The notes under the pieces are model-generated. The model was not told where the DNA came from. It ran no database searches and saw nothing but the letters and a program-made list of their open reading frames with translations. A stretch of DNA of 64,000 bases. Source: Diphasiastrum complanatum (taxonomy: Eukaryota; Streptophyta; Lycopodiopsida; Lycopodiales; Lycopodiaceae). Position numbers and translations under genes: made by a program. Shown in pieces: positions 1-12,220 of this stretch (the stretch's first letter is position 1; the number at the start of each line of letters is the position of its first letter). Location of the stretch: assembly GCA_029204225.1 (NCBI GenBank), contig CM055104.1:54976538-55040537 (forward strand), in the 5' to 3' direction.

Positions 1-1020
1 GGTAATCCAGCTAGGAACCACATGATCACCGCGAAATACCTACACCCGACGGTCGGCAGAAATACCACCGCTTATCAAACAAAGTGGTGCGTATAACTTC
101 CACCCCACGAGCACAGTATACAACATGGAAAAATAACTAAAAAGAGGATACCTCACATCCATTTGATGAGCAATGATATTTCAAGGTCTTTTTCTATATG
201 CTCTATGATTGTTAATAAAGTATGGACATCGCTATGAAGTTTGCAAGTGCCAGTCTCTTACACCCCATATGATCTGCCAAGAGCCTACTCCCACCCATTG
301 AGGGTGACTACAAATGCACGTACTTACACGTTGTGGCCTACAGGCATAGTCCTAAAACTTAAAGGTAGTATCCTAATCTTAAAGGACCAATCTCTAAGGA
401 GTTAAGGACAAGTTCTTAGGACTCAAAGGATGGTATCCTAAAGACATAAGGATAGTATCTTAAGATATAAGGGTAGCTCCTAAACACGTAGGGTATGGAA
501 TTTTAGTGGACTAAGGATGTTCGCAATCATGATGGCCACGATCCGCTAACACCCTCATTATAGGAACAGTGCCTTGGAAATGAAGGCAATACTCTGAACC
601 ATTAGAGGATGCCCTAAGTCACATCTCCCAAAGGGCATTTGAAAGTCAAACATATTGTTAGCGAGATCTTAGCGTGATTTAGCAATCAGAAGTTTGTACG
701 GAGCCGTGACTCTAAAAAGCTAGTGAATCATTTGCATCAAAAGTACTAGCACCCCCTCCTTACAATCATACTTTTGAGAGCCTGTAAAACTCTCATTGGC
801 TCGAGAGCATGGGGTAATAGAGGAAGCCCCCAGAATTGGATGTGGCAAGACCTCCGTTACTCATGTAGGGCATAACCACCATCAGTAGTGGTGCCCTTGA
901 CATTTCTAGGACTTTTTGGTGGGACCAATCCCTTGCCGAAAATTGTCCTAACACTCATTTGTTAAATCCAATTATGTTTCTGTTCTCATCCATACTGATG
1001 CACCGTTTACCGACTCTTTT
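1..1020. other. No gene recognised; degenerate short repeats
   Basis: I see no long reading frame or recognisable domain here. Between about 355 and 500 a degenerate unit resembling AAGGATAGTATCCTAA recurs four or five times with variable spacing, so part of this stretch is an eroded tandem repeat. The flanking gag remnant suggests old retroelement sequence, but that is inference. Confidence 0.4.
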
Positions 1021-1100
1021 CTCTTCTTCTTCTTCTTCTTCTTTTTCTTCTTCTTTAAAATTTTTAAAAAAAAATTAAAAAAAAAAAACAAAAAAAAAAG
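1021..1100. repeat. TTC-rich then A-rich low-complexity tract
   Basis: A run of TTC triplets with interruptions (about 1021-1055) passes into a long A-rich tract (about 1058-1100). The tract sits just upstream of a gag remnant. Confidence 0.85.
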
Positions 1101-1149
1101 TCGGAACACCAGCATCATTGTGTGGACCTTGAAGCAATCCACCAACCAG

Positions 1150-3031
1150 CTACTTTACGACATTCTAGTGCTGAGCCATGGAGACCGCCATTGCATGATT
1201 ATCTAAACTAAAGAAGTTCCCTGATGAAACCATCCAAGACTACACCTATCAGATCTTCCATCTAGTGAAGGATTGTCCGATTCCTGAACAGATCATCATG
1301 GCAAAATACTATGCTCGACTGCCCAAAAAGATCAGATCTGGTATGATAGAATTAGCATCCTATGCATCACTTGCACACCCTTTGTAAGGATGCTGCCATG
1401 ATGGAAATCTCACACGGGATGAAGGATTTTTCCTATCACTCTAATGAATCATCAGATGGGGAATCATAGGAACAAGAGTCAACAGTGAGCGATGATCTAG
1501 CAAGAATGGAAACATGTGGGAGGCAACTAAGTGGAGTAGAATCAAGCGGATCAAGTGCAGCGGAAGACCAAGAACCGTGCACTTCAAGCTGTCAAATGCT
1601 CGCCCAAGTAAATTTTTTGAGAAGGACAAATGTACCTTCTGCTTTGGAGATCACCCAAGTACCAAGTGTCCAATCCAGAATCCACGCTTATTAAAAGGAC
1701 AAAATACAGAGCAACAAGTTCATCGATGGCAAGATCCAGCGGTTTAGTGGTCAGAAGCATAATCAAGCTGACAAGAAACTCTATCGAAGGATGTCAGATT
1801 GTGGATGTCAGATTGATCCACCCAAATCACGAGTTTCTTCAACAACCAGTGGCAAGGTGGAAGTTTTGGCCATATCATCTTGCATGTCACCGAACTCAAT
1901 GGAGGACCACAATAGCCTACTAGTTTCTTTTGTGAAAGATCCTAAGGAGAATCTATTATCAATGTATGTCTATCAACTTAGAGACAATGGTGTATTGCAC
2001 TCGGTAAGATGCTATGGATGCGGAGGAAAACATCGTCGAGCCGAATGTCCACATCGAGCATATCCATCAACATTTGAACCTTGTTGTGCACAATGCGGAG
2101 TTAATCATCCATGCTGAGATTGCCCGATGAGAAATTTACAAATAGCGAGGAGGCATTTGGCTTATGTAGACTGACATGCACATGTGTTGATCAATCCACC
2201 TACAGATAGAATGCACTATAAAAGAAAAATCCTAGTGCCACCGGATTATGAAACGAATGAGGAAGAAAACAATCTAACAAAAGTCCCAAAATATGCAGAG
2301 ATACCCTCAAGCAGACAAGCAAGATCAACATCACAGAAGATAGAGCTGGTAGAATCTCTTAAGCCACCAATGGTAACTGAGGAAGTCAAGAAATTGGCAA
2401 TCGACGAAGTCCAGCGAATTTTACCAAGCCTCTTGGCGCAATCAATGCAAAAAATTCTTAGTGATGAATTACAAAGGAGACTAGCGTCAATAGGGCAACT
2501 TGAAGACGATTCAGCACAAGGTCCACAATGAAGCGCAATCATGCAGCTTTCAAAGGGGAAGTGCAATGGCAAAGGGATGACTAAGGTGGAGATTGCCCTT
2601 CGACGAGCAAGATTCAACCAAAGTTTGATTGTTCCACAAAACAACAGACCACTCAAGCAATGCCAAATCCGGTTCTACCAATTCTCAAAAGGCCAAATCC
2701 ATGGAATCCGAGTCCAAAACGGCCAATTGTACAGCAAGAACCAACACCTACACTGACAAAGCCTTGTCCTCAATTTGTGAGATTGACTACTGAGAAAAGT
2801 CATCAAGTTCAAGCATACCACGAATACCTGGATAGACAGAGTAATCAAGCAAGCATGTCGTATCCACATTACGAATTGGGAGCATCTAGGACAGTGGGAC
2901 CAATTGCGCCGACCTATGAGAATCCACAGCAAGATTTATCTTGGGATACTCTAATGGAATGCCTCAACTACCCAACTGTCAATGAACAAGGTTATCCGGA
3001 ATGGCCACCAGACTCTTATGAGTATTATTGA
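1150..3031 (+). pseudogene. Ty3/gypsy-like gag remnant with three CCHC zinc knuckles
   Basis: Broken gag coding region in several frames. The first part (about 1195-1380) reads like a capsid C-terminal region (DETIQDYTYQIF, then LPKKIRSGMIE). Zinc knuckles of the form C-x2-C-x3-H-x4-C follow: CTFCFGDHPSTKC at 1630-1668 and CYGCGGKHRRAEC at 2010-2048. A third begins CAQCGVNHPC at about 2085 and is cut by an in-frame TGA at 2116-2118. The frame resumes through 2184-2531 with a charged, helix-prone segment, and a proline-rich tail lies in another frame at 2660-3031. Stops and frameshifts show it is dead. Knuckle spacing matches the gags of elements D and E (40.6-41.3 kb and 44.1-44.6 kb), so it is probably the same broad family. 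No pol follows directly. Confidence 0.65.
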
Positions 3032-3129
3032 AAATCTGGCAAGTCTGAGTTCTTGCTGCTCACCATCTTCAAATAAAGCCTCAGATTTTACGTAAGCGAA
3101 TTCTATTTATGTTTTCCCTGAAGCATCAG

Positions 3130-3480
3130 TGTTCCAACAATAAACAAACCAACAACAACACTCCTCCACGACAAATGCAGGCATAGTGCCGAGGGACTGG
3201 CACTACTTTGGGCCGAGGACCTTGTTGTGGGTATTTCCTGTAGAATAATAAATTAGTAGGTCCCACCACTAAAACTACTGTTGGCCAAGCCTTACCAAGT
3301 GGGCCCCGCCACAATATAGTAGAGCAATAAGTGCGAGGCACTGGCTTTCTGGGTGTAGAGCACGTTAATTAAATAGTTTAAGTTGTGTTCTAGTGACTTG
3401 GGCCCTAGTTGCAAACAAAATAAGTTAAAGGCCAAAGTCTAAGTTACAAGATTGAGTCAAAGTCAAATGGTGGTAGGTGG
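3130..3480 (+). mobile_element. Possible gypsy LTR remnant
   Basis: Shares short stretches and order of motifs with 11640-11990: a gggcc-rich block, AATAAGTGCGAGGCACT, GACTTGGGC and AGGCCCAAAGTC-like words. Both lie downstream of decayed gypsy coding sequence on plus, so both may be remnants of related 3' LTRs. No TG...CA boundaries or target duplication could be fixed. Confidence 0.35.
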
Positions 3481-3699
3481 GGTGTATTTCTTAGTACACC
3501 ATTAGATCTTTTGTGTTTTTTTGAAAGGCTAGGATTGCGATCCTCGCCACTTCAAGTAGCCAATAAGATGAATGGGGCAAGGGCCTCACCAAGAATAAAA
3601 GGGCACCATTTGTACTCATTTGAAATTCTCTATCGCTGACTCTTTCTCCCTCTCTCTCTCTAGCTCGCCTACTCTCACTCAGTCTCTCTTTCACAATAA

Positions 3700-3831
<132 letters not shown>

Positions 3832-3959
3832 TGGTGCTCTACAATTTTTTTTAGGGTTTAGCTTGTAACACCCCCTATCTCTCTCTATAGCGCTCTACAA
3901 AGACTAGAATCTTCTTCTCTCTTAAGGACTACTAGCTATTTTGTTTTGATAGCCATGCA

Positions 3960-4948
3960 ATGCCCACCCTCAAAATGGTATTAATGGCAATTTAACACAC
4001 CATTTAAGACCCTTCATACGTCTAAACTGACCATCGAAATGGTATTGATGACAATTTAAGGCACTCAGGGACCATCTACACGTTTTTACTTCAGTACATA
4101 TGAAAATTTGCATTTTAGGATTTTCTGAGTACATATGAAGTATTGTTTCAACTAGGGTGTGCACCTAGTCATGTGTGGATGAGCTAATCTAGTCATGTGA
4201 TGTTTGTACAATACAGTTACGTTTTAGATACATGGCTCAAACACTTTATATTATGTTTTTATATCAGTCTAAAAATTCAATGGTCAAATAAATTAGAATC
4301 CAATATTGCGGCGCCGAAATAGAGCCTAAACACATTTATTAAATCATGCCTATAACTATAACTATCAATAATGGGAATGGTAAAGTGCTGCCAGTTGTAC
4401 TCATGAGTATGGATAATTATAAGCCTCCAACATCTTATTTTCGCGCTAATTCTGAGATTGTTTCTAATCAATATTGGTTGCAAACAAATTTATGTAGGAA
4501 TATGTTTGATAGTGAAAGCAATATAGAAAACTAGATTGAGAGAGATTGACTAAGTGAGTGGGTTTGTGTGGGAGAAAGAGAAAGACTGAGTGAAACATAG
4601 AAAGTTAGTGAGAAATAGAGAGAGTTAGAGAGAGAGAAAAAATAGAGAGATAGGCTGACAGAGATAGTGTGAGAGATAGATAGACGTGAACAAATATCCC
4701 TACACTCAAGTCAAAATATTTCGTCGTTTTAGACACAACTATCGAGATAGCATGGAGAAAAAAAATTGAAATCACGTTGATTTACTCCAGTGATGACGAC
4801 GATGCATCAGGTGCCACAAATTGAATGATGCAAGAGAGAGTCACTAGTCCACATACAGTTGCAATTTCAATCTTGCAACTAATATGCAATTTGCCAATCA
4901 TTAGCAAGTTGTGAAAGATGTTAGAAATTTGCGGATCACCTTTACAGG
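3960..4948. other. Non-coding stretch with short repeats
   Basis: No gene seen. AATGGTATTAATGGCAATTTAA (about 3974-3995) recurs in modified form about 60 bases on (4038-4060). A GA-rich, imperfect stretch covers 4535-4690 and looks roughly like the reverse complement of the CT-rich block at 3620-3700. The transposase-like gene starts at its right edge. Confidence 0.5.
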
Positions 4949-5553
4949 TTGACGAGATGCCAAAAAAAATACAATGCTAATATGGTTTTTGAATTTCCAC
5001 CATCAAATTTGACAGGCATGGAAGGCTTGCAAAGAGCCTATGACTGTCACAATTGGGTGAGATATACAACTTCTACAATACAAGGTCTTTCTGGGATTGT
5101 AAAAGTGTCAACATGTGGAGGTGGGTTTGAGTGTAGGAATGAAACTTGTTCATATCTCATATCTTTTGGTATCAAAAATTGTACACAGTTCTTTGGCAGG
5201 CTGCAAACTAGATGTCCAATAGGCCTTGTTCCAAATGATAATGGCAGTATGAAATGTCGTCATTGTAATCGCCCGCCATTCTGTGTGAGCCAATGCTCTG
5301 CCAAAATATATTACTGTATACCAGAAAACACCACATATACTAAAATGGCAATTCATCTAGGTATTCACTTCCATGAATTTGGAGAGGGAGAGTCATACAC
5401 CAGCATGCAAATGGTGGAAGATGTGGTCAAGAAGAAAGCAGTTCAAAATAGCATGCGCAAATCCAAAAAAATACAAAAAGACTTGGCGAAAGAATTGATT
5501 TCAGGAAAATTGTTGACTGGCACATCTGGTGCAGGGTCATCGGATGTGACACA

Positions 5554-5785
5554 GTTTGTTTAACTTTTGTCAACAATCCAGCCAACAACAAACAATAGAA
5601 GGTTTGATTTGTTGCTCATTATTAGATGTGCTATAAATGAATATGTAGTGCATGTAAATGGATATAGTGTAATGCATGTATTTGAATATGCAGTCATGCA
5701 AATTGTAAATGTTTTGCAAGTGTATATCAAATAAAATATAGTCACAAGCATCTGGTGTCTTTACTTGAAAAAAATGTTGTTGCAG
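5554..5785 (+). other. Predicted intron 1 of the transposase-like gene
   Basis: GT donor at 5554 (ACA CA|GTTTG) and acceptor TTGTTGCAG ending at 5785. Joining gives CA|A = Gln followed by LKKWNTEARKEL, in frame with both flanking blocks. Without splicing the first block ends at a stop at 5561-5563. Confidence 0.55.
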
Positions 5786-6100
5786 ATTGAAAAAGTGGAA
5801 TACAGAAGCAAGGAAGGAATTGCAACCAGTAGATATGTCTCATGATATAACCGCTCTTCTTTACTTGAAAGAGCATTGCACATATGAGTACTTCCATGGT
5901 TCATTGTTTCTTGGATAGATGCACGACAGTTCTGATAGATGTCATATATCTAAGATGTCGACTATTGGACCTGCTTCTGGAGTGGATCTCGTAAAGAGGA
6001 TGCAAACAGAAAATGATCTTGCAAATGCTTGGTGTTGTTTTGATCACGTTTACAGGGTTAAGGATTGGGTAACAATGGCAGCACATGTTTACAACACACG

Positions 6101-6177
6101 GTATAAACTTGTCTACACATGCAATACAAAAAAGTACTTGTACATCTCTTGTATATGATGTATTCAAATTCTTGCAG
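6101..6177 (+). other. Predicted 77-bp intron 2 of the transposase-like gene
   Basis: GTATAA donor at 6101 and TTCTTGCAG acceptor ending at 6177. Splicing joins VYNTR to NQSMQAIA without a frameshift, and the unspliced path contains stops. Confidence 0.6.
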
Positions 6178-7860
6178 GAATCAATCAATGCAAGCAATAG
6201 CAATATGTGAGATGAAAGCTCAAGATGTGCAAGCACAAGTGTTGTTCTGGACTCTATTGAATCGTGTGATGTCAAACCACCTGCATGTGCCTATCTCATT
6301 TAGGGGCTTTATGGCAGACGAAGCTCAAGCAAACTGGAATGCTATACGAATTGTCTATGGAACTGGTGATGACGTCCCCTTAGCTGGAAAGGAAAGATCT
6401 TGTTTGTTTCACTTTATGGACAGTGTCAACAAGCACACCAAAAATACATAAAGCAGCAAGCATGAGATGAGCATGTTGCTTTATGCTTGCAATGGAGAAA
6501 TGCAATTACTCAAGATGCTGCAGATGGGCTTTACAACAAAATGCATGGTGGAAGGTTGGCAATGCATAGTGATAATTGTTTGCATGAACTAAAAAGTTGG
6601 CTGGCATAGTGGAGAAATTGAATCCATAGATGGGGGAAGTTTATGGTTATTGTATGTATCAAATTGGTCTTGGATTGGATGATCTTTTTTGTGGTAATTT
6701 TTGTTGCTATTACCTTTTTCTATATAAAATCTTACATCACAGTGTGTTGTAGATGATGGCTCATGAAGATGAAGCGACAATGCCAACAACAAATTTGTCC
6801 GAGGTAGTCTACAATGTATGGTAGAGAGTGGACAACTACAACATGAAGTTGACAATTTATGAGGCTGCCGTGGGAGATTTAGCAAATGCAATCTTGCAAA
6901 GTGCAAGAGAAAAATCGTTTTTGTCAGGACGGTATGTTGGTGATGGGCCAACTTTCCAGAATCTCCTTGAAAGAGTTCGTGCCAGAAGAAGAAATTCAAT
7001 AGTGGGCGGTTCCTTCTCTGACAACGTTACCATTTACGTGGAGAAAATAAACTTGACATGAAAAGGCCGAGATGTGAATGCACCAATGATAAATGTGAGA
7101 CAAAAGCGACCAGTAGATCAATGGAATAATGATAATGAAAACATCTCTCATCGACCGGACATAGAACATTTACAAAGAATGCATGCAAAAACCAAAGCAA
7201 ACAAGGCAGGTTGCAATGCATCTGCTTATCAAGGACCACCTGCTATTGTGTCAGGGTGTGCTAGCTTGCAATTATGTGGTAATGTCTTAGAAAGAGAAAC
7301 TGAACAATAGTTGGTGGGCCATCAGGTGTCTTAGGCCAGGGAGTCAAGTTAGATGCCAAGGCATGAAAGCTATTGGGAGAGGAAAATGCAACTCAATGAT
7401 CACAACAAGAGTAGCACCAAGTTTTTTTGGAATTAGAAAACATCAGAATGGACTCACAAATCAGTTTATGTGGTTTTGTGCCACTTATGTCACCTGCACG
7501 TGGAAGTTGTTGAATCCGAACATCATTGTCTCACCACAAATGAGCAGTGGTGTTTGGCATGTCCAACATGGTGCTTGTCTGCAACAGCCAAAGGTTGACA
7601 TGTTGAATCAAGGTGGCTATGTTTTGGAGACATGTGCAGCCAGCCATGATGTGATTCAACAAATGCATGTGCTACGTGATTCCCAATAGGAACCAGTGCC
7701 GCTCAAAACCACCCAATGACAAACCCTTCGCCAGATTTAGCTTCCGAACGCAACTAGATGAGGCGACGATCTGGCTTATCCAAAGCTGCAAAAGAGAGGA
7801 TTGTCATTGAAATGTCATGTTCGAGAGTCAAATAAACATCGTGAAGAGAACAAGGAGGAA

Positions 7861-8205
7861 TAAGTCATTGAGAGTTTTGATAGTTTAAATAAAGGTTCTG
7901 TTTATCGCGTCTCGATCTGCACAGAGCCTTCTTGCACCTATCCAGATTTTTCTCGAAACATGGCTTTGAAAAAATATTTACCATGTAACATTTATACTTT
8001 GTTTTGTTATGTGTTAAGGGCTTGGATGTGAATGAGAATATGTTCATTCACCAGCCAATTCTGGGCATGCAAGATTTCTTTCATGTGTTGGCATTGCCTT
8101 CATGTGGATTGGCATATTAAATATCACCAATCTCTTTTGTTTTGTTGGTCACTGTTTGAACCAAAAGAAAACCATATTTGTATTTAGAGTAGCAATCTCA
8201 TTAGG
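7861..8205. other. No gene recognised
   Basis: AT-rich sequence 3' of the transposase-like gene. I see no domain or promoter element that I can support. Confidence 0.4.
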
Positions 8206-8320
8206 CCGTCTTCATTGTCGGACAATGCAATTTTCGGGCACTTTTTTTTTTTCATTAAGTCGTCTTCATTGTCGGGCAATGCGATTTTTTGGGCCCTTTT
8301 TTTTTTTTTTTTTTTTCATT
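8206..8320 (+). repeat. Two tandem copies of a TCGTCTTCATTGTCGGGCAATG unit with poly-T
   Basis: CGTCTTCATTGTCGGACAATGC at about 8209 and CGTCTTCATTGTCGGGCAATGC at about 8263, each followed by a G(A/T)TTTT...GGGC stretch and a T run (10 and about 22 T). ATTGTCGG(A/G)CAAT is itself a near palindrome. Confidence 0.8.
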
Positions 8321-8424
8321 TGGAATTTCGTACGGACTATTGAATTCTAAGTTTGATAATGTGATTTCAAAGTTTCCAATGTTGCATCAGATCTCGATTT
8401 GTCATTTCAATTGTTGATGAATGC

Positions 8425-8690
8425 ACTTTTGAACATTGTGTAAACTATCAAGGTTCAATAAACCCTTAGAGTACATTTGATTTGTATTATTGGATATGGT
8501 TGCTTTATTTAAGTCCGGGCATGTGGTTGTTGCAACGAGTTCATATCCAGGTTTCATATTACTTTTGAACATTGTGTAAACTATCAAGGTTCCATAAACC
8601 CTTAGAGTACATTTGATTTGTATTACTGGATATGATTGCTTTATTTAAGTCCGGACATGTGGTTGCTGCAACAAGTTCATATTACTTTGC
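8425..8690 (+). repeat. Tandem duplication, unit 136 bp
   Basis: ACTTTTGAACATTGTGTAAA starts at 8425 and again at 8561. The two copies stay aligned through TCCGG(G/A)CATGTGGTTG, with a handful of substitutions and an indel near the end of the second copy. No coding potential. Confidence 0.85.
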
Positions 8691-8751
8691 TTGTAACTCT
8701 ACTCATGGCTATTTAAAAATAAAACGACAATAGACTCGCTAAACTCGCAAA

Positions 8752-9655
8752 TTGTCCACCCCGATAGGATCGAAGCCATCACTCAAAAACATTAGAGTGT
8801 TTGGATGCAAAGCTTTCAATCAGATCTCTACAGATCTACAGCAAAATCCGACCCAAGGGACAAACAGTCAAATTCCGATCCAACGGTCAGCAGCAGAGCA
8901 CTTTTTGTTGGCTAATCTCCATATCACAAGGCATACAAGCTCTACAACCTGGACAATAAAAAAGCATTCACGAGCAGAAATGTCATTTTTCCGGAAGACC
9001 AATTTTTTGACCACAAAGAGAAAGCTACAGCAAATTCCGACCCAAGGATCGAACAACAAAATTCCGATTCTAGGGTCGAACAGTCAAAAATTGATACCGA
9101 CTCGGAAAATGAGTCAGAAACTCAACAGATCGAATCACATCAGAGGGTCGAATTTCAACCAAGAAGGACAAATTGATCCAGACAGCCTCGATCCTGATTC
9201 ATGAATGATCAAGCCTGCTACTTTGTGCATGAACTCAATACTATTTCAGAAGCAAAGTCAACTACTGATGTTGATCAGTGCAAAGCAAAAGAGGACACCA
9301 AATTTGCATTTCTGAACGAGAATGGTTTCTATCCAAACTCGGCAGACTTGAATATTTACTTCAAGTCTGTATCGGATTTCTTCATCAACACCACTCTTTA
9401 TGTAGATGATACTCTACTATTCAGTAACAATCTGAATCTGATGAAGGATCTGAAATGCAAGTTAGCACTGGAGAACAAAAGGCCCAATATGGGTCCAGCC
9501 AATTGTTGTCACGGAGTACAAAAATCGACCCAACAAAACAAATCTGAGGGCAGCAGATTACTTCACAAACACTTTGTAAAGGAGCACCGTCTCAGATTCA
9601 ACGACATGTTGAATCTAAAAATCAAAAGCTTTCCAGGGTCCACATTAAGGGGGAG
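8752..9655 (+). pseudogene. Ty1/copia integrase C-terminus and reverse-transcriptase remnant
   Basis: Integrase C-terminal signature SLKNIRVFGCKAF (8776-8815) is followed, after a frame change, by HKAYKLYNLDNKKAF, typical of the copia GPF/GKGY region. The linker contains a repeated block, CAAATTCCGACCCAAGG-like, near 8836 and again near 9030. After a large deletion the RT palm survives as TTLYVDDTLLFSNN (about 9390-9435), keeping the YVDD catalytic box. Most of RT and all RNase H are missing. The polypurine tract TTAAGGGGGAG at 9645-9655 directly precedes the LTR, which fixes orientation. Non-functional because of deletion and frameshifts. Confidence 0.75.
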
Positions 9656-10223
9656 TGTTGGAATTCGATGCTAAGCCTCAAATCCATTCATTCATGAGCA
9701 TCCTGAAAGATGTATAAAACCAGAAACAAAAGGTTCAAATTTTGAGCAACAGAAGATCGAAAAATTCAGGATCGAATTTTCTAGAATTTTTCGATATCGG
9801 ATCGACTTGAAAAATTCTATATTTTTCGATACTTTGTAAAGTTCGATACTGTCGTGACCCAATGACTTCGCGTTGACAGTCCGCCTACATTGTACATGTA
9901 GTTATAGTTATGAGGCGGTTGTAATAACTATAGAAGAAGTAGTTATAGATATTTTGAGTATATTAAATCTAGAATCTTCATCAGAAAACTTCTTCTGATT
10001 ATCCGACTTTCTGTAGCCAACGTTATCACGCTCAACGATTGTAAGCTGAAGTTATCACTTCAAGCATTGTATTCACTGTTTGATATTAATTAAATTGCAA
10101 ATTCTCAGTCTCACTACTGTATTGTTTCATTGAGCAATTGTCCGAATCATTCAATTTGAATATTTCTGTTGTTGTATGTTGTGCTTCCGATCCTACGTGC
10201 ACTTGCTCGAGCTTCTGCTGACA
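9656..10223 (+). mobile_element. Copia 3' LTR
   Basis: Starts TGTTGG immediately after the polypurine tract and probably ends at GCTGACA, 10223. The next bases already belong to a different, gypsy, remnant. No matching 5' LTR lies in the window, so the target duplication cannot be tested. Confidence 0.7.
9756..9795. repeat. Perfect 12-bp inverted repeat inside the LTR
   Basis: ATCGAAAAATTC (9756-9767) and GAATTTTTCGAT (9784-9795) are exact reverse complements separated by 16 bases. Imperfect partial copies follow to about 9835. Could form a hairpin in the LTR transcript. Confidence 0.8.
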
Positions 10224-10294
10224 TTCCCACTGATTTTTTACAAAATGATGCCAGATTTCAACAACTAAGTGAAAAGCCTTGGCCATAGTTTCTA

Positions 10295-11574
10295 TAGTCA
10301 AAAATTTTTGTCATTACTTAGTGGCCACTCATTTCACATTCTACACAGATCACCAGCCTTTATTTGCAACACAAGGAAGATCATTAGATGGTTACTTTTG
10401 CTACTGAAGTTTGATTTTCATTTAGTAGTATGTAAAGGTAACAGTACATGGCAGATCACATTTAACACTTCAAATCAACACAAAAGGATCCCCTAATTGA
10501 TGACGACCTATGTGATGCAGTTCTTTTTTATGTGGGTGTCATACCAGATTGGGCAGCTGATATAGTTAAATATCTTATGCATGGCCAACCCAATCAGTAT
10601 TGACTCTTTATCCACGCACAATAGTGAAAACGTGTTTTCAAAGTTAGACCATATCAATTGATTGCCATCCAGTTATATTGCATAGAGACATATAATATCA
10701 TTAGACAATGCATATTGCCCCATGAAACTAGCCACATCATGTCACTCTTGTATGAAGCAATGAGAGGAGGACACTTTGCAACAAACGTTACAAATGCAAA
10801 AGATATTGTAATCCGCACCCAGTCGCTTGCGGTGCCCAAGGTTGGTACGTTATCGTGGCTATAGATTATCTCACCAAATGGGTAGACTCGAAAGGCAATG
10901 CACGTAGCTGATGCTAAGTCCACTGCCAAATTCATATACAATAACATCATTGTATGCTTCAGATGCTCGATGAAGATAGTCAGTGATTGGAGAACTCACT
11001 TTGGGAATCAGGCCATAAAGGTGCTATTGGAAGAGTTATTCATGATTCATCATTTCAATATGCATTATTAACCAAGAGAAAATGGCCAAGCCAAGTCTTC
11101 TAGTAAGATTATGTGCGACATTTTGACAAAAACTGTGGAAGCAAGCTGATCGGACAAGCTACACGCTACTATGTGGATTTTTAGAACTACTTAAATTGGT
11201 GTATGGCCAAGATGCAATTATGCCTGTGAAATTCTCGGTACCATCCCTTCGGATCACTTACATTGCAACGTTAATATGTGATCACTCCACTTTCGCCACA
11301 AAGCACTATACAAGCTATTCATGCTTGTTGGCAATCCATGGCAATCCATGCCCTCGCTATAGACAAATCATGTTGCAAGGCTTGGCATGATCTTCAATTT
11401 AGAGATTTGGAGCTCATGTACAAGACAAAGGCAATCAAAGGCAAGCTCAAGTTCATTGGTGAAGGCCCTTACCATATTAACAACATTCTATCGCAAGGGG
11501 TAGTGACTTCGGAGAAATTGGATGGGACACATTTTGATACTCCCATTAACGACTATCATTTATGCAAGTACTAG
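10295..11574 (+). pseudogene. Ty3/gypsy RNase H and integrase remnant
   Basis: RNase H remnant: THFTFYTDHQ near 10325, then IIRWLLLLLKFDFHLVV at about 10380-10430 in another frame. The RNase H-integrase linker follows (DWAADIVKYLMHGQPN at about 10545-10600), closely like element E at 48055-48110. The degraded integrase zinc-binding and DDE core lies at about 10690-11200 (SDWRTHFGN, then ENGQAK). The C-terminal domain at 11380-11574 reads LMYKTKAIKGKLKF, then GPYHI. Many stops and frameshifts. It abuts the copia LTR at 10223 without an RT domain, so one element was truncated by or inserted in the other. Confidence 0.75.
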
Positions 11575-11639
11575 TCTCCACCAGCTTTCCCACATACTTT
11601 TTGAAGGATTAAGAATAAGCACAACACCCAATGAGCTTT

Positions 11640-11990
11640 AGGTTTTACATAAGTGATATTCCATCCACACTTTTTTTGACTCAATCAATTGCAAGCAATA
11701 CTCATGCCAATGGCCTTTCGCCCCAAGCAAACGCCAGGTAGGTCGCGTGGGATCATCACCAATTTTAAGTGGGGGACATCGTTGGGCACTTACATGGTCC
11801 CGCCATGTGACACTATACAATTAGGGTTAATAAGTGCGAGGCCACTTGCATCTTGCATGTATAAGCCCAACCCAATGAACACAGTCATTAAAGTAGTGTG
11901 TAGTCTAGGAATAAGCGACTTGGGCATTAGATTAGAATAAAATAATGTAGAGGCCCAAAGTCAAGTTTAGCCAAGGTTCTAACTTAGCGA
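11640..11990 (+). mobile_element. Gypsy LTR-like remnant downstream of the integrase
   Basis: Begins soon after the integrase C-terminus and contains a polypurine-like AAGTGGGGGACATCG at about 11765, after which an LTR would be expected. Shares AATAAGTGCGAGGC and CGACTTGGGC words with 3130-3480. Ends are not defined. Confidence 0.4.
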
Positions 11991-12004
11991 GTTGAAAAGG
12001 AATT

Positions 12005-12052
12005 ACATGTATCATATGTAGCATCATATGTATCATATGTAGCATTGTATGT
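12005..12052. repeat. Short tandem repeat ATCATATGTAGC
   Basis: The words ATGTATCATATGTAGC and ATCATATGTATCATATGTAGC alternate, giving four copies of the palindromic core CATATG within about 45 bases. Confidence 0.8.
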
Positions 12053-12220
12053 CAGCGGTACAAAAGGTATAAAATTGTACAAGCTAGTAAAAATCCAAGT
12101 GAACAACAGTATAATTGATCAAAATTCCAAATTATTCATAGTGGGATATTAGTACATGACATAAACAAAACTATGAATAGTTTTGCTTCACATCATACCT
12201 GGTTTTATGACATTCATTAA

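Larger units (their letters stand above)
4949..7860 (+). pseudogene. Decayed MULE/FAR1-like transposase gene with introns
   Basis: Exon-like blocks in order. 4949-5553 has a zinc-binding-like region with several Cys and a H-x3-H-x-H cluster (GIHFHEF). 5786-6100 follows, then 6178-6451 with the DDE-like core (IAICEM, then GFMADEAQANWNAIR, then CLFHF). About 6460-6640 continues in a shifted frame (LHELKSWLA). 6736-7060 holds MPTTNLSE, comparable to the TTN-x-x-E motif of plant MULE/FAR1 proteins, and 7314-7690 is a C-terminal block (NQFMWFC). Two introns with GT...AG ends join the reading frame exactly, which supports a real former gene. It is broken by an in-frame TAG at 5916-5918, a stop at 6449, a frameshift after it and TAG at 6823-6825. 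The role would have been cut-and-paste transposition in the nucleus. No terminal inverted repeats were found. The family assignment comes from motif memory, so the superfamily is moderately sure and the subfamily is not. Confidence 0.55.
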
